Origin: Cristatella mucedo
Lineage: Eukaryota > Bryozoa > Phylactolaemata > Cristatellidae
NCBI GenBank assembly: GCA_009760855.2
Contig: WPIO01000012.1
Coordinates: 5,949,501 to 6,013,500, forward strand
Length of the DNA stretch: 64,000 bases
Direction of reading: 5' to 3'
Part shown: positions 45,983-60,700 of the stretch, in pieces
How the letters are laid out: every line of letters begins with the position of its first letter
Position numbering within the stretch: the first letter of the stretch is position 1
Translations under genes and position numbers: made by a program
Notes under the pieces: generated by a model
Databases searched by the model: none
What the model saw: the letters and a program-made list of their open reading frames with translations, nothing else
What the model was told of the DNA's origin: nothing

Positions 45983-46599
45983 GATAACTCAATGCACCGG
46001 ATGGGTATTATATTAACTGCCAACTACTTAGTACATAGAGTGAGTTACAGAGAGGAAAGAGGAGCGTCTGTCCGGCTCGGACAGCTGGAGAGATGAGTGT
46101 GCAAGCAACAGCCGACTGTCATTCAATGCCCAAGCTAAGAAAGGTAGGGCTGAGGCTGACGATCGCTTGTTGTCAGCTCAGCCTGCTAGTTGATTGATGC
46201 ATCCTGTTGCAGGCTGAGAACTGGAAAGCCGGCGGCAGGTTCTCCTGTACCTAGACGTACATCGAGCGGCCGATAGTAGGTACATGCTCAGCTGCCGTCA
46301 GACTACATGCGTGTATCAAGACAGAATATACGAGTCACGGGTCGTGCTTCGAGACGCAGGTTCACCCATATTTGTCATCAGGCGTCGCCAAAGATGAGCA
46401 CCGTTACAAGTACTGTTTTCAGCCAAAAAGATTCTTAACGATAAACCGCAACAGTGTGTTTATTACATACAACAGGAGCACGGCACGTCATACTGGAAAG
46501 TAATGGGGGATTAAATGCTTGTAATTCGAAAAGTGGTACAGTCCTTGGGAAGTAGTTTTTCGTCACACACAATCAACTTCTGTCTGACAGTTGTCACTC

Positions 46600-46738
46600 T
46601 CAGTCGAAGTTTGACCGCCTCATTTGAAGTCACCATTAACCATTCGATCATGCTTTCTTTGCAGCAGTTAGCAAAGTGCCTAGAAAGGGACTAAGTTCTC
46701 TGAAGGCACTATACAAATGTATTGCTATTGGCAAATGC
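46600..46738 (+). mobile_element. LINE A 3' end
   Basis: accattcgatcatgctttct, then aaagtgcctagaaagggact and gaaggcactatacaaatgta. Confidence 0.75.
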
Positions 46739-47364
46739 TATCTTGTCCTCAGTACCAATAAACGGCCCGTTCATGAATGCCGGACATTTAGGCTCCTAAC
46801 TCATGCACAAGACTAACGCACATTCAGGTTTCTGAAAAGGCAGCACTTGTAACGGCACTGTGAGCACAGCCACCACAGCAAGTCAAGATGTATTTAAATT
46901 ACTTCTTTTGAAAAAGATGTTCCCAACTTCTGTGGCAAACCCCATCGTACACGACTGGAAAGGGGGGGAGGCCTGAGTTGATTTTCTATTCAGTCAGATT
47001 AGAGTAGGCAGTGTCCACCTTTGCAAAACTGCACAAACTAGTGACCTGCATGAGCAGCAGCAGTTTAAAACCAGAGCAGGCGATGGGATACTCACTAGCT
47101 GGGTAAGCATCTGTCACAGTGCAGTTAAAATTGAATACTAATTATATATCCAACATATATTCGACCTGTATATTGAGGGATTATAAATGGTTCGATTTGC
47201 AGGGTTCTGTTCCAACAACAGACCGGATGATGGTAGAAGCGTTATAAGCCTAGGCTACAGCTTTAAGCTGGCTGCACACTATAAACTTCATCGGTAGGCA
47301 GTAAGCTGCACCAACACAGCAAGAGTATTTGTCTTCTCTAGTAGTCATTATAAAAATTACTGTC

Positions 47365-48867
47365 TTCATTTAGCAAACAAATTTTATTCATACAAAATAT
47401 ACATAACAAGATCAGACAATGTACACTGTTAAAGTAAATATCAACCATGCTGAGAAATTTAAAATCTAAAGAGATCAACCAGCAAACCGCACAGAATACA
47501 GCTCCATTGTGGCACCACGAAAGCTCCCATAGTGTGCTTTGCATGCTCCAAGACAAGCGGTGGTACAGCCCTTCAACACACGTGTCGAACGAGCAGAATT
47601 TCTTTAAGTAGCAAATCAAACAAAACAATGTCGCCGTTCACAGTAACAGATCACTGAGTTTTCTTTTACTTCGTCCCTCTCTAAAGGGCATCGCAATGCT
47701 CTTGCATCCGCCTGATCAGGATTTTGGCAACGTTAGCAAACAACAAATAACAAGCACAACTGGAATGGCTAGTGGAGTTCATAACGATAAATGATATACC
47801 ATAAGGTGCAGACCAAGACAGGTGGCAGTGCGTATTCGGCATTACTTGACCGGCACGCGGCTTAGGGCTACATACTAACACATTTAACATAATGAACACC
47901 TCAGGCATGACCACTAGGTCGAGCAGGCATTATCACCAGAAATCACCAACACAATCACTCGAAATGCAAAAGAAGCCATAGGACGCCCACCTGATTGTCA
48001 CTCCAGGCAGTACCACAGGCAGATAGTGGCTACCATGGACGAAGGCAGCAGCTGTAGCCGGAAGGAATCCACAAATCTGACGTCGTACCAGAGACCGATG
48101 ATGTTTTGCCAGCCAGGCAATCATAAACTGACCGGCAACTGATCCCTTGGGCAGACCATCACAAGCCCTCCAGGTGACACGAACACGTGCCCAGGGAAAT
48201 CGTTGGAAAAACAGAGCTCGGCATACCATAGACAAGAGGTCATCAAGCTTACAAGCAAGTGCCCAATCATCGAGCACAACGACGATACGTTGGGGGCCAG
48301 GCACGATTCCTGTGCCATATATCCTTCACTGCGGTCGCCAATGGCTCTTATGGGCACACCCAAGCAGTTCTCTTGTGTAACGCACCTCTAACATGCTTAA
48401 CTTAAAAGTAAAAACACAGCAACAAGAACTAATGAGTACCTAACGTTAAGCAGCCTGTCCAGCAAAGTCAGTTGCAGCTCAAACAACAGACAAACGTAAC
48501 TGCAAAGAAAGAACACCATTAACAACGGGGAAAACTAGCAGCACGCAAAAAAAGGTGAAAACAAAAAGCAGGTTGGTTGCAGACTGATTAAAGTACTGCC
48601 ACCAGCTGCTCCGCACGCATTAGTCAACAAATCGTTGGCATAAGAGTTGCTAACTACAGAAAGCAGTAATAGAACTGACACTCATGCCGACTAGATACAA
48701 GAAAAAGTCAGACCGGCAGGTTGCGAGAAGCACAGAACTTGACGCCAATGCCACCGGGCGGGCGAAGGAGGGCAAGACGGTGCACCGTCTCGGCGGCTCA
48801 CCGAAAGCAAACAAGCGGCACACCACCGCTGTGGGCAGGCACCTTCGCATCAAGCCACGGACTGAGC

Positions 48868-48944
<77 letters not shown>

Positions 48945-49535
48945 CGTGAAGGAAGGAAAGGGTCGCAGGCGGCAGCCTGGCGAGTTGATGAAAGGCAAGA
49001 TGCACAGCAGCAGCGACTGTCGTCATGGGCGCCACTGCTTGCCAAGCCGGGCTACGGCTGAAGCCAGCAGCAGAGGCACTGTTCGCTGATATAAGGCAGC
49101 AGCAGGCGATTTCTCACTCTTGATTCGTCGCCGGCCTGCTACCAAGACACTCGACCGCAGCAGGTGTCAAAAGTTCCGGCGCTGCCGCAAGGACATCGTT
49201 GATGTCGGGAAAAAAGGAAGAGCATATCATTCCAGCCAATCTCAGACGAACCCGAGAAAAAAATAAGCACGTGGGCAACACGCCCGGTGAGAAAGAAAGC
49301 AGGAGGCTAGACGCCCCTGAACAAAGATGTCACGTGGGCAAATACCACAGCAGCTACGGTAAAACGTGACACGAATAGCTGCTCCTCGGGCCGTCATCAG
49401 GCAGGCCATACATTGACGACGGCCAGTAACAAATTGGTCCGTTTAACTAAAGAATACCAAAAAAAATTACCGCTCCAGAACAAATCCGAAAACGGCACTA
49501 CAAGGTAAAACCAAGGCCAAATCCATTGAACTGGG
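47365..49535 (-). other. probable brat 3' UTR
   Basis: Downstream of the brat stop there are about 2.1 kb without recognisable LINE or SINE sequence, unlike the regions on either side. An AATAAA on the minus strand at 47383-47388 could be the polyA signal. A (CA)n array on this strand lies at 48871-48941. The extent is inferred; no transcript evidence is available. Confidence 0.35.
48871..48941. repeat. (GT)n microsatellite
   Basis: About 35 GT units, inside the presumed brat 3' UTR (read there as CA). Cys/Val and Thr/His ORFs over it are artefacts. Confidence 0.95.
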
Positions 49536-49891
49536 CTACGCGTACGAGCCCATTTTCAGCATGGCCTGCGGTGGCACGTCGAGGTGCATGCTGCCACCCA
49601 TGCCCATGCCTCCGCCGACAAAGCTCTGTGGGTCGGCGTACTGGTAGACGTACAGGCGGTAGTCCTTGCTTGCCATCACAATGCTGCCTCGGTCGAGCAC
49701 GGCCACGTCGAAACACTGGGCATGCTTCACCTTGCTCTCCAGTGCAGCCACGAACTGGCCATCCTGCGTGAAGACGGTCAGATTGAAGTTATTGTGATTG
49801 TCGGCGATAAGCACCTCCCCAATGCTGTTGATGCACACGCCGATCGGGTAGTTGCTGAGTCCCTCGCCGCCTATTTGACGAAGGTACTGAC
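49536..49891 (-). CDS. brat: brat last exon: NHL repeats 5-6 and C-terminus
   Basis: Acceptor tttcgtaacag; stop TAG at 49536-49538. Reads QYLRQIGGEGLSNYPIGVC, then IADNHNNFNLTVFTQDGQF, ALESKVKHAQCFDVAVLDRG and ASKDYRLYVYQYAD, ending in a Gly/Met-rich tail (MGMGGSMH...). The tail is longer than in fly Brat, as judged from memory of that protein. Confidence 0.95.
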
Positions 49892-52800
49892 CTGTTACGA
49901 AAAAGTGTGTATCGCCAAACGTTTAGAGGCAGTCGAGTCGACTGGTGCGCTCACGGCTGCTAAGCAAGCTGCACATGTTGCAGTACCGCCTGTGGCTGTG
50001 TCTGGTTGAGTGCAAAACAAACCCAAGGTAGGAGCTCTAATGCCGAATGAATTTGCCTGATTGTGTTCCCCTAGCTCGAATCAAATGCATGAAAACCCCA
50101 AGCCATTTCTGAACCCTCACAACACTTGCATGCTTCAGTATTGCATGTGTATGAATGTTCAGAAAGCATAATGTCTTACACCTCATGAACCAACTACAAA
50201 ACGATACGGCAAAACATGACCACAGCTCTTGCAAGCTCGAGGAAACGAAGTATCTTGGCTCCTGGTCGACAATTCGTGTGTTCTAAGCTCTGCGACTCTG
50301 TAGTGGCTTAGTCAAGGTCCTATTAAGAGAGGCTTCAGCTGAGTTTTATAGAATGAGGCCAATTAGTAAGAGTGCTTATATAAGTACTTACACACGCAAT
50401 CTATCTCACGTGACAAGTTCACAAGTAGACCCCATTTCTTCAGAAGTGTCTAGTGAAAAAACGCTTGCATAACCTTTGCTCTCTATCAACGCTCAAGTTG
50501 CCTTTGCCGACCAAAATAAAGGAATTCGGTGAAATGCCGAAAATGTCTACAGAATCCTTCAACTGCGAAAATGCTTGCTAAACAGCTATGTTCTCAAAAC
50601 TATCTGACGAGAGAATGCCTTGTTTAGATACTAAATCATTTGGAGTCGCTGCAAAAGTAGAATGAAAATCGAGTGGCAGGCATACAGAATACGAGCTGCC
50701 TGCTGCTCAAATCTATTCTTTCATGAGTAAGGTCGAAGAAACGTCGGTGCGTGAAAAAAATGAGGCATTGGTTCTGGTTTGGAAAAGCACTAGTGAGTCC
50801 TAGGGGGTGAGTGAGCATGGCAGGCGAGATTTCGACAGCTGCAAAGCTGGATTCCAACACTAGTTTCATAAGGACTCTCTGCCAAGAACAATTAGGACTT
50901 TCCTCTAGGATCAACACTTGGTGAACATGCAAATCACGAGCACTAGTTTTGCAGGTCAGGCTAGAAATGAGCTAATGCAGACATAAAAGAGATAGCAGTG
51001 CCGACAGACATGCAAGGGCAATATAATCCAGCAGCAATGCTATGCAAAACATCTACTTTGATTATGAGTGCTTTCTTTATATGTCGAAGAGCAAACTACC
51101 AGCCACAGCATGCTATAAGATCTAGCTTCCACGAGGCCAGTCGAGAAACAGTGTTTTCAAGTGTCTTAATATGAAATGACTTGGCATGGCTGCCTTAGCA
51201 CAGCCAAGCAACACATTAGGCAAAGCTAGCCATTCGGATGAGGATGAGCATCCCCCTCACTTAAGTTCTCAGCCTTATACCAGTCTGGATGCCCATCGAA
51301 TAGGAGTCGACGGCCTACAAGAACTACTTCCTGTGTCTTATTAGTCTGTAGGACTAGTTGAAAAAGTTGCTATCTCCGAAAATGTTTATTAAGCCACAGG
51401 CAGTCCGTCTTTTCATAACAGATAAAATGAATTAATTTTTACTGCATCCAAGAAGTAGTTCCAAACGCCTAGAGAAGATGCTGCCGTCAAAATCCTCCCA
51501 ATTCTTGGCAGTGAAAGCTAAGGAAATGATCTGTCATGGACAAATAATGAGTAATTCAAGGCAAATAATTCAAGGAGCCTGATGACACCAGCAGGTGAAA
51601 CAAAATACCTTAACCAAAAAGCCGGGATCAGCTGTGTGTCTGCAAGGCGAGAAATCAGATTTCGACGGTTTAAACGACAAATACAGCTGAGTACCTTCCG
51701 CATTAAAGCAATAGCCGATTCCAAGTTCTCAAATCCCCTTTCCCACAGGTTCTGTCTAAATGGCAAAGAACCAAGTAAGTGTGCCGTGTTAAGCGAAGGC
51801 TTGGACGTCGTTTTAAGAAATCAGGGTCTGATACAGATCCAGTCAATTTCAAAGACTTCCTTCGAGCTTACACCAGGAAGCTTAAAAAAGCCAGGGGTTT
51901 TTAACTCGAAAACTGAATTCCTGCCAGTCCGACCCAAAACGATTTATAAGACAGTAAAAAATGTACTGGCCAATGCTGAGAGGTCGACTCCCTAAATACT
52001 AATGGCTCAGTCGAAAAGTTTTCAGCCTTCTTTACAGAAAAAGTTGTGCACATTCGTACCTCCATAGAGCCCTCTCCGAGTAAAGAAATTGTGGAATCAC
52101 AACCTGTGACCTTTCTTAAAAGGTTTTCCGAGGTTTCTACATGCAATGTGGCTACCTTAATAAGGTCTAGTAAAAAGAGCTCGTCTCCTGAAGACCCTAC
52201 AACATTATATCTGTGGAATACACTGGTAGACCAACTTAGCCCTGCCTTAACCGAGATTTTAATTGCTTTTTTGGAAAAGGGGGTTGTACCCAAGTCCTTC
52301 AAATCGGCAATCGTTAGGCCCATACTTGAAAAGCCTGGATTAGATACAGAGGTCCTTGCAAACTATCCCCCCCCCCGTTTCCCTTCTTCCTTTCTTGTCA
52401 AAGATTCTTGAAAAAATTGTCGCTAAGCAGCTGGTTGCACATATAGAAAAGAATGAAATGTCAGAAACATTTCAATCAGGGTTCAAGAGGCACCACTCCA
52501 TTGAAACTGCTCTCCTCCGAGATAACAATAGCATTCTATGCGGCAACGATGACGGGAATGTCATTGCCCTAGCTTTGCTAGATCTGTCAGCTGCCTTCGA
52601 CACCGTTGACCACAATGTTCTACTTGAACAATTGAGAACGATAATAATAATAATAATAATGCATGTGATAAACTCCCTCAGAGAACTCAATCTCTTTCTA
52701 GGCGCTTTACATTTGCTGCAAAGGGAAACCATCAGTCAGGCAGACGAGGCACTAGTGTGGTTCAAATCGTACTTGTCTGATCGTGTTCAATCCGTGTCGT

Positions 52801-55800
52801 ATGGGGGGGTCAGGTCTCACACACGAGACGAGTCACCTGTGGAGTCCCTCAAGGGTCTGTCCTCGGTCCCTTGCTCTTCTCTATTCATACTCAACCCCTG
52901 GAAAAAGTTATTAAGGCCCATGGATGATCCTGGATGACAGAAAACTTCTTGAAACTAAATGACGATAAAACCGAACTGCTGCTCGTAGGACACCTTAAGC
53001 GTGTGGCTGGATTAAAAAGCTTTACTTTTCGAATAGGTGATGCTGGTGGGCGACCATCACCACGTGCTCGAAATTTTGGTGTCGTTTTCGACAGCAGCCT
53101 CAATTTTAAAAGCTTCATTCAGAAGACTGCTTCTACAGCTAGTCGTCACGTCCGATCCCTATCTAAGATCAGGAGCTGTCTTCCACAGTGGCTTGCAAAA
53201 AATTTAACTAGCTCCTTAGTTCTGTATCAGCTTCATTATTGTAATTCCCTTCTGGCTGGCCTACCAAAGAAAGCAACTAAGCCACTGCAGCTGACTATGA
53301 ATATGGCTGCAGGGCTAGTTTTCAAGTCCCTGAGGTTTGACCACGTGTCTTCTTTGCTAAAAGAGCTAAGATGGCAGCCGGTTGATCAACGGATACAGAG
53401 CAAAGTCCGTATGCTGACCCACAAGGCCCACCACGGCTTGGCTCCTTCGTACCTAGCTGAACTCCTGCATCAGTTTCAGCCTCCTCGTGCCCTCAGGTCC
53501 TGCATGGACAATAAATTAGCTGCTCCATTCTTCCGCTTAAAGACCGTTGGCCACAGAAGCTTTAGCTCTGCAGGTCCTAGACTGTGGAACTCGCTTCCAC
53601 AATTCTTACGTAACGACAACTACTGTCCTGCTGCCGACTATGGCGCATCCTTTTCAGCAGTCCTGAGCTGCTGCTTTCACGCTATTCACTAGCTCAACTG
53701 CTCTCCTGACTTTGCTATGCTTCCCACTTTCCCTTTGTTGCGTGAGATGAAGTCTGTTGGCTACCGAATGCGTACCGCAAGCTGCTTAGACTGTGAGTGC
53801 ACTATAAAAAACTCTCCTTCGTAACACCCACTTAGTCTTTGAGGAGTTACAGACAGAGATACATTACATCACAAGTAGGTTCCTCGAATCTTTTTTTAAG
53901 GACAAATTTTGTTCCTATCCCGAGCAATAGATATTATGCATTGCCTCAAGCCATGTCATATCCAGCCATGTCATGTCATATCCATATGCTTTCGAACTTC
54001 TGGCAGCAGCATAAAACCTGCCTTACTTACCCAACCATCCATACCATCGAAATATTTCATGTTTATCCCAAGTACAATCCCTGATATCTCCACGAAATCT
54101 TAGTTCACAATGGTGAAAGGAAGCTTTACAAAATATGCCCAAAAATCTTGACTGTGTCAAAACCTGGAGCTGACCTCAGAAAGCGCCAAAACAGGCTGAT
54201 TTGTGGCCTGTTAAAAGCAAACAGAAACCCCCCCATAACTAGTGCTCCAAGCTACGACTCCTAACTAGTAGTTTCATAATGATCGATGCGAGTTAGTTAA
54301 CATTGTGATATGTGTGGTGTGACAGAAATGCTATGAGTGCAAAGATTTTTTGCAGATGAGAAATAAGAATGACTCTAATCACAAAAATTATAAATACCGC
54401 ACGAATCACATATATGAGCATGTGCATTTTGTAAGTATATTAAGTACCTGAACATGTAATGTGTATATGTGTGAGTGCTGACGTAAAACTAACTTTGTAA
54501 TAATAATAACACATTTGATAAGGCACCCCTAGAGAACTCAATCTCCTTCTAGGTGCTTTACAGCTGCTGCAAAGGAAGCACGATCGACGTAAAAAATATA
54601 ATTCTGTGAATGATCAAGGCGCACATTCGACAGCACTACCATAGCAGTGCCAGCATAGATGTCGACCTGCATTTGTTAAATCACTCATCATCAGTTTAAA
54701 AATCTAACAGTAATAGCCACTAAAAAGGAAAGTAGGCACTCAGCTCGACGATAATAAAGTAAAAAAAACTCAATCGTTTTCTATGCATGCAACGCAGTTT
54801 ATATCTGCACAGCTAGCATAAACAACAAGTCGACCAACCCTCCCCGAGTCCATGCTCACAGCGGACTGAGCCAGCATACCACAACAAACGAAAGAGCATC
54901 AATGCCACCGTTGCCAGCCAAGAAATGAGGTGCATATGTGACAAGGTAACACAAGTCAGTGTGAATACAAGAAGAAGAGCTCAAAAAACCGGGTTTGCTC
55001 ACGTCTGCAACAAGCCGCGGATCCCAAGCAAACTTGCTTAAGGATAGACAAACACTTCTCCGCTGTAACATACCCTGGTAACTGAAGACGCGCACACAAT
55101 GACCACGGTTGTCGCTGATAAAAATCTCTTCCCGGTTGTTGACCGCAACACCATTCGGAAACTCAAGATGTTTCGTGCAGCCAAACTTATGCAGAACGTT
55201 CCCAAGCAAGTCCATGATGACCACGCGCATCACCTGGTTCAAGCAGATTGCATGGTAGCACATCGGCAGGCAAGGTCCGGTAAATGCAGAAACTTCTGCA
55301 TGGTAGGCATGATGACAAAGAATTGGATAGGGGTGCCAGCTGATACAGCGCGTGCAAACGGGAGGAATGACTCGCCGCCAGCCACCAGCTTCGAAGCTGT
55401 CCTCTCTTGCTTGTCGCGGCCCAGCTCGTCATTCAGTCGAAGCACTAGATGATGATTAAGTACCTCACACACGTAGAGGGCTCAATGCTAAAGCTTTAGT
55501 CTAACAATCTAACCCAGCAAAAGCTCTGATCGAAAGGCACCCAAGGCAGAAACGAGTGCTAGTGCCATGCAAGTAACATCCGATATAATAGTAATAATAA
55601 ATTGGTATTGGTTGTATTTGGTTATATGTATTGGTTATATTTATTGGTAGTGCCATCAGAGAACTTAATCTCTTTCTAGGCACTTCACATATGCTGTAAA
55701 GGAAGCATAATCCGATGATTTGTGGTAACATGCACAATGTCGACAAGCATAACATGGTTAGAAGTAGGAGCCAGACATGAGCAGGAATTCTTGTGAAGAA

Positions 55801-57670
55801 CTTTAAGGCTCACCAATGGCTGCACTACTACATTTGCAGCTGAGTGGTCACAGCAGTATCAGACCACTAGTGTCATCAGGTCCTTGTAGCTCAGTAAGTT
55901 AGCCACTCTTCCCTTTGTGTTCGAATATTATTGGCTACACATCGCCTGACAATGAAAATCTTATAAATATTCCGACTCACATACGCTGACTTTTCCTGCT
56001 GCCGAGCAATTCCTGTTCAACATTCCTTTGCCACAACTATCTCGCTACCTAATTCCTCGAGGAGTTGGCTCTGACTTCATCCAAGCTTCTTAATTCAGCC
56101 TTGCAGCATTTTACTCATGCTCTTGGCGCTAATAGCCATAAGAGCTATTTAGGATTGGACAATGCTATAGAAAACTGCCCAGAGCCGTAACCACTTAGCA
56201 CATGTGCCTTTGTGGAGCTACTGAAATAGTATGCTTGGTGAGTTTAGTCTTTGGCCATCACCAACAGGAAACATTAGGCAGCTGTGGACAGAGGCTGTGA
56301 ATGAGCCGAACTAAGGGTGAGGGTTAGTAGCACAGTGAAAGTCAATGGTGTACTGCCACAGCAGCAGACAGAACCGGCAGCTCCTTACATAGCCAATGAT
56401 ACAGCACCGGACGGCCATCGGCAATTTCTTTAATACAACCACTGTTTCTCAACGCAGCACCGGTAGAGAGGGCAGCGATGACAGCCACGCCAGCAGGCAG
56501 AGTCTTCGGTTGGCTAACGAGCTCAGCTTCACATGCTACTCCCCTCGTTTAAGCGCACGTAGATGCCGAAGGCCAGACTGCCAATGCGTCCGGGTATCTG
56601 CCAGGGAAGCAGTACCGCACAGCCGCAAGAGCTGACTCGACGAGGGTCAGTCTTGAATCTCGCTCGGTCTGACGACGATGCATCATGCAGCGCCTCACCT
56701 TGCATTCCACGACGATTATTCGTCCTTTGTTGTCGACCGTGACACCTCGAGGATGCTGCAGAACGTTTGCCCCAAATTTGCGAACAAACTGGCCATATTG
56801 GTTGAAAATCTGGACCTGCACAAGAGCGGACGGAGCAACCTATCACAAAGAGCTGTGACCCAGAAAAATTCACATATTAAAGATATGGCAGATGCTTGCT
56901 AATCGAATTATCAATGCAACACATTCAAATTATCCCACGTCAACGCATGCACCGCAAGCGACAGCAGGTAGGGTGCTTGACTTCAAGATTGACGGATTGA
57001 CGGATTGACTTCAAGGATTGACTTCACGGATATACTTCAAGGTTTTGTCGCTCACTTTTAGGTCACTTCATTCTTTGGCCCCAGCCTATCTCTCAGATAT
57101 ACTACCCCATCAGGCCAAGCATCGTACCACCTGCTTTTCGGAATCCAACAGTCTACAAATACCCAGTACAAACCTCAAATCCTTTGGAGACCGTGCATTT
57201 AGTTCGTATGCTCCCAAAGCCTGGAACTCCCTCCCGACCTGCGTCAGAACATCCCCTAACCTGACCACATTTAAAAGGAACTTAAAAACACACCTATTTA
57301 GGACAGCATTTAGTGGGTCCCTGTGATTCGTCCTTGATGTGCTTATGCATGCTGACACTGTGCATGCTGCCACTAACCACATTTGCATGCTGACCCTGTG
57401 GATGCCACAACTAACCATGTTATTCATGTTGTTTGTTTATCAAGCATGATATTACTCACCATTCAATTGCATTTCCCTTTGCAGCAAATGTAAAGCGCCT
57501 AGAGAGAGATTACGTTCTCTGAGGGCGCTTTATCAAGTGCATTATTATTATTATTATTATTAGGGTACAACAAACGATGCTGCTGCAGGGCATTGTTTTT
57601 TGGTGAGAGAAAAAGAACAGAGAGAAACAAAGAGACAGAGAGAGAGACAGACAGAGACAGAGACAGAGAC

Positions 57671-57737
<67 letters not shown>

Positions 57738-60700
57738 GAGAGGAAGAGACAGAGAATGACAGAGAGGCTAAAGCACGAGGGGAGCGCACCGGCCCTCACC
57801 TGGTGTGTCGGACTGCGCTCTGTCACGACGATATCGCCGGTCGAACGAACCACTGCGACGCGGTTGGGATACAGCAGCTGCCCGTCGTGCTTGCCACACT
57901 CGCCGAACTGGAACTTAAAGCGGCCCTCTCGGTCGAAGATCTGTATGCGATGGTTGTTAGTGTCGGCCACGATTATGTCGTTCTGCGCATTCACGGCCAC
58001 TCCACTAGGCTCGGTGAACTGGCCTGCGACGACAAATGAAAGGAGGAGGCTCACAGCCCGAGCACCCTGCCAGCCGCTCGAACGAGCCGGCAGGCTGCCA
58101 TTGGGCAGGCAGACGAGTGCCAGACCGGCAAGCCAGATCTTCTCTCGGCCACAGAGCAAATGCCGGCAGAGCCGCACAGACACAAGTCCAACAATGCAAA
58201 CAAAAACGTTCAACAGGTTTACTGAAGCATGATTCGTCAACCTCTATATGAGTGACATGCATGATGGTATCACTCACACAGCCAAAATCAAGTTCCACGA
58301 GGTTCTTCTTATCAGCAACATCCTTTTGGTGGCCTATATTAGTCGGTGGCAATACAAAAACAGCTCACAACCCACAGAATGCATCAGCAGCAGCATGCTC
58401 TAGGTGCATCGATCTCGGACAGCCAGTTCCATCAAATGAATATAAGGAGGTAAGCCAGGATGAACTTCATGCTATCATGCAGGCCAGAAAGACTTGCCTC
58501 CTGCACGGCTCAAACTCGCGACCTTGGTCGCAAAGTGTGAGCATCCTAACCCTAGGCTCAAGACCTAGTTCAATAAATGTGTTAGAATGACGTTATCATA
58601 CTCAGAACGAATCATACGCAGAAATGGCAGCCCTGCATGTCTTTTGGATAAAGCACTACTCATCAATCTCACGCACGCACACACGCGCATAAGTGAGTTG
58701 TGATGGCAAACTAGGTGGGGCAGTTACTCTTCACGACCTAGGTCCCGAGGTCGTAGGTTCGAATCCTGCGGGTGGGCGAGCCTTTATTGCTGCTGGAAGC
58801 AGTGGTGATAGCCTTTAAGGCTCTTCTTCCTCTACACAAATAGAGGCTGTTAAATCAGCTAGATTTTTTTAGATGTTAACACACCTGCTAAGTAACCACA
58901 AAAAGAAAAAGTAAAAAGAAAATACCTTCTAGGACACCAAATTCTCCAAACTTGCAGTGGTAGCCCATTTTCTGACGCTTGATCTGCGATGGTTTTGGTG
59001 CAGGGAACATGTATTTTCCATCTAAGCTATCCATAATATGTTGAGGATCGTGTTCCATCATGTCTGCCAAGGGCATCGACTGACTCATCATTGGAAACAT
59101 ATCGCCAGCTCTCGGGTGTCCACCAGGCAGGCCCATGATGCTGCATTCCAAACCACCAGGAGACCAGGCATCATAAGGCGACATAGCGCTGCCGGGCAGC
59201 AAGGCATTCGCTTCAGGGTGGTGCATCGCCGAGAATGCGGCCAGACCATTCAGACCTCCGAGTGAATTGTCCCCACCTGGACTCATGCCATACTTGCCTA
59301 GAGAACAAAGTAGGAAAGTAGTGTCATCAGGGTGAAGAGCAACAATGCAAGCAGACAGGAAAAGCTCAACGGAAACAGACAAAGGCTACCCACCTATTAA
59401 CCCGCAGCACTCAGTCATCTAGCTAGAGGTCAACAAAATGCAAATGCTTTAACAAGAGTTTGCAACCGTGAAAAGCAGCTGCTGACCAATACTAACAGTG
59501 AGTAGTATCAGCCTTACTGGTCCAACGGCATGCTATAATAATCAGACAACAGAAGAACGGTGCAGCAAGCTTCTGTTCTCAGGATGCCCAGAACAAGGCA
59601 CCAACAATGCAGCCGAGCATTAAAGCCGGCTAGTCCACAACCATGTATGCTGAAAGCCCTGCGATTCCTCGTACTAAAAAGGGGGCAACTGACCATCCTA
59701 CAACCCTAAAAAGAAACTAAAAACGCATCAATTTATCACAGCATTTACTGGGTCCCTGTGATTCGATCATTATGTGCTAATGCATGCTGACACTGCATGC
59801 TGCCACTAACCATACTCGCATGCTGACCTTGTGCATGTCACCCATAACCAGGTAATTCCTAATGCTTATTCAGCATGCTACCACTAACCATTCGATCGTG
59901 CTTCCTTTGCAGCAAATATAAAGTGCCTAGAAAGAGATTGAGTTATCTAAGGGCGCAATATCAAATGTATTATTATTAATGTAAAGGAAGAAATGGCAGT
60001 TGCAGAAGTTTTTGTCACAGAGTATGCACAAGTTTTTCAAATCTCCGTGATTTTTTTGTAAGTAATTTGGATTCTTTGTGGCCCACATTTACTTTCTCTC
60101 TCGGAAAAGGTGTGTACTGACAGTATTCCACTGCATGGCTTACTTACTGGGATGCACATCTGTCATGGTACCTCAGACGTCGTATTTTATTGGGTGGGAA
60201 TCGAATAGCTCAGTCGAATAACTCGAATAGATCAGTACCACTAGCTCTCACATCTCACCACTTCTCGCCGACCTGCACTGGCTCCCAGTCAAGCAATGCA
60301 TCGACTTGTAAGGTTTTGTCACTCACTTTTAAGTCCCTTCATTATTTGCTCCAGCCTACCTATCAGTTCTACTCCCCCACCAGGCTAAGCACCACCTGCT
60401 TTCGGGAAACTAACTGTTTACCTATACCTCGTACAAACCTCAAATCCTTTGGAGACCGTGCCTTTAGCTTGTATGCTCCCAAAGCCTGGAACTCACTTCC
60501 GACTTCCGTCACGACATCTCCTGACTCGACCAGTTAAAAAGAAATTAAAGACACCTATTAACCAAAGCATTTAGTGGGTCCCTGTGACTTGACCTTTATG
60601 GGCTTGTGCTTGCTGACATAGTGCATGCTGCCACTAACCATACTTGCATGCTGACCCTCTGCATGTCACCCCTAACTATATTATTCTTGTTGCTTATTAA

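Noticed and set aside
48684-49089. 120-residue plus ORFs opposite the brat 3' region
   Set aside because: They are mostly (GT)n-encoded Cys/Val runs with unrelated flanks.
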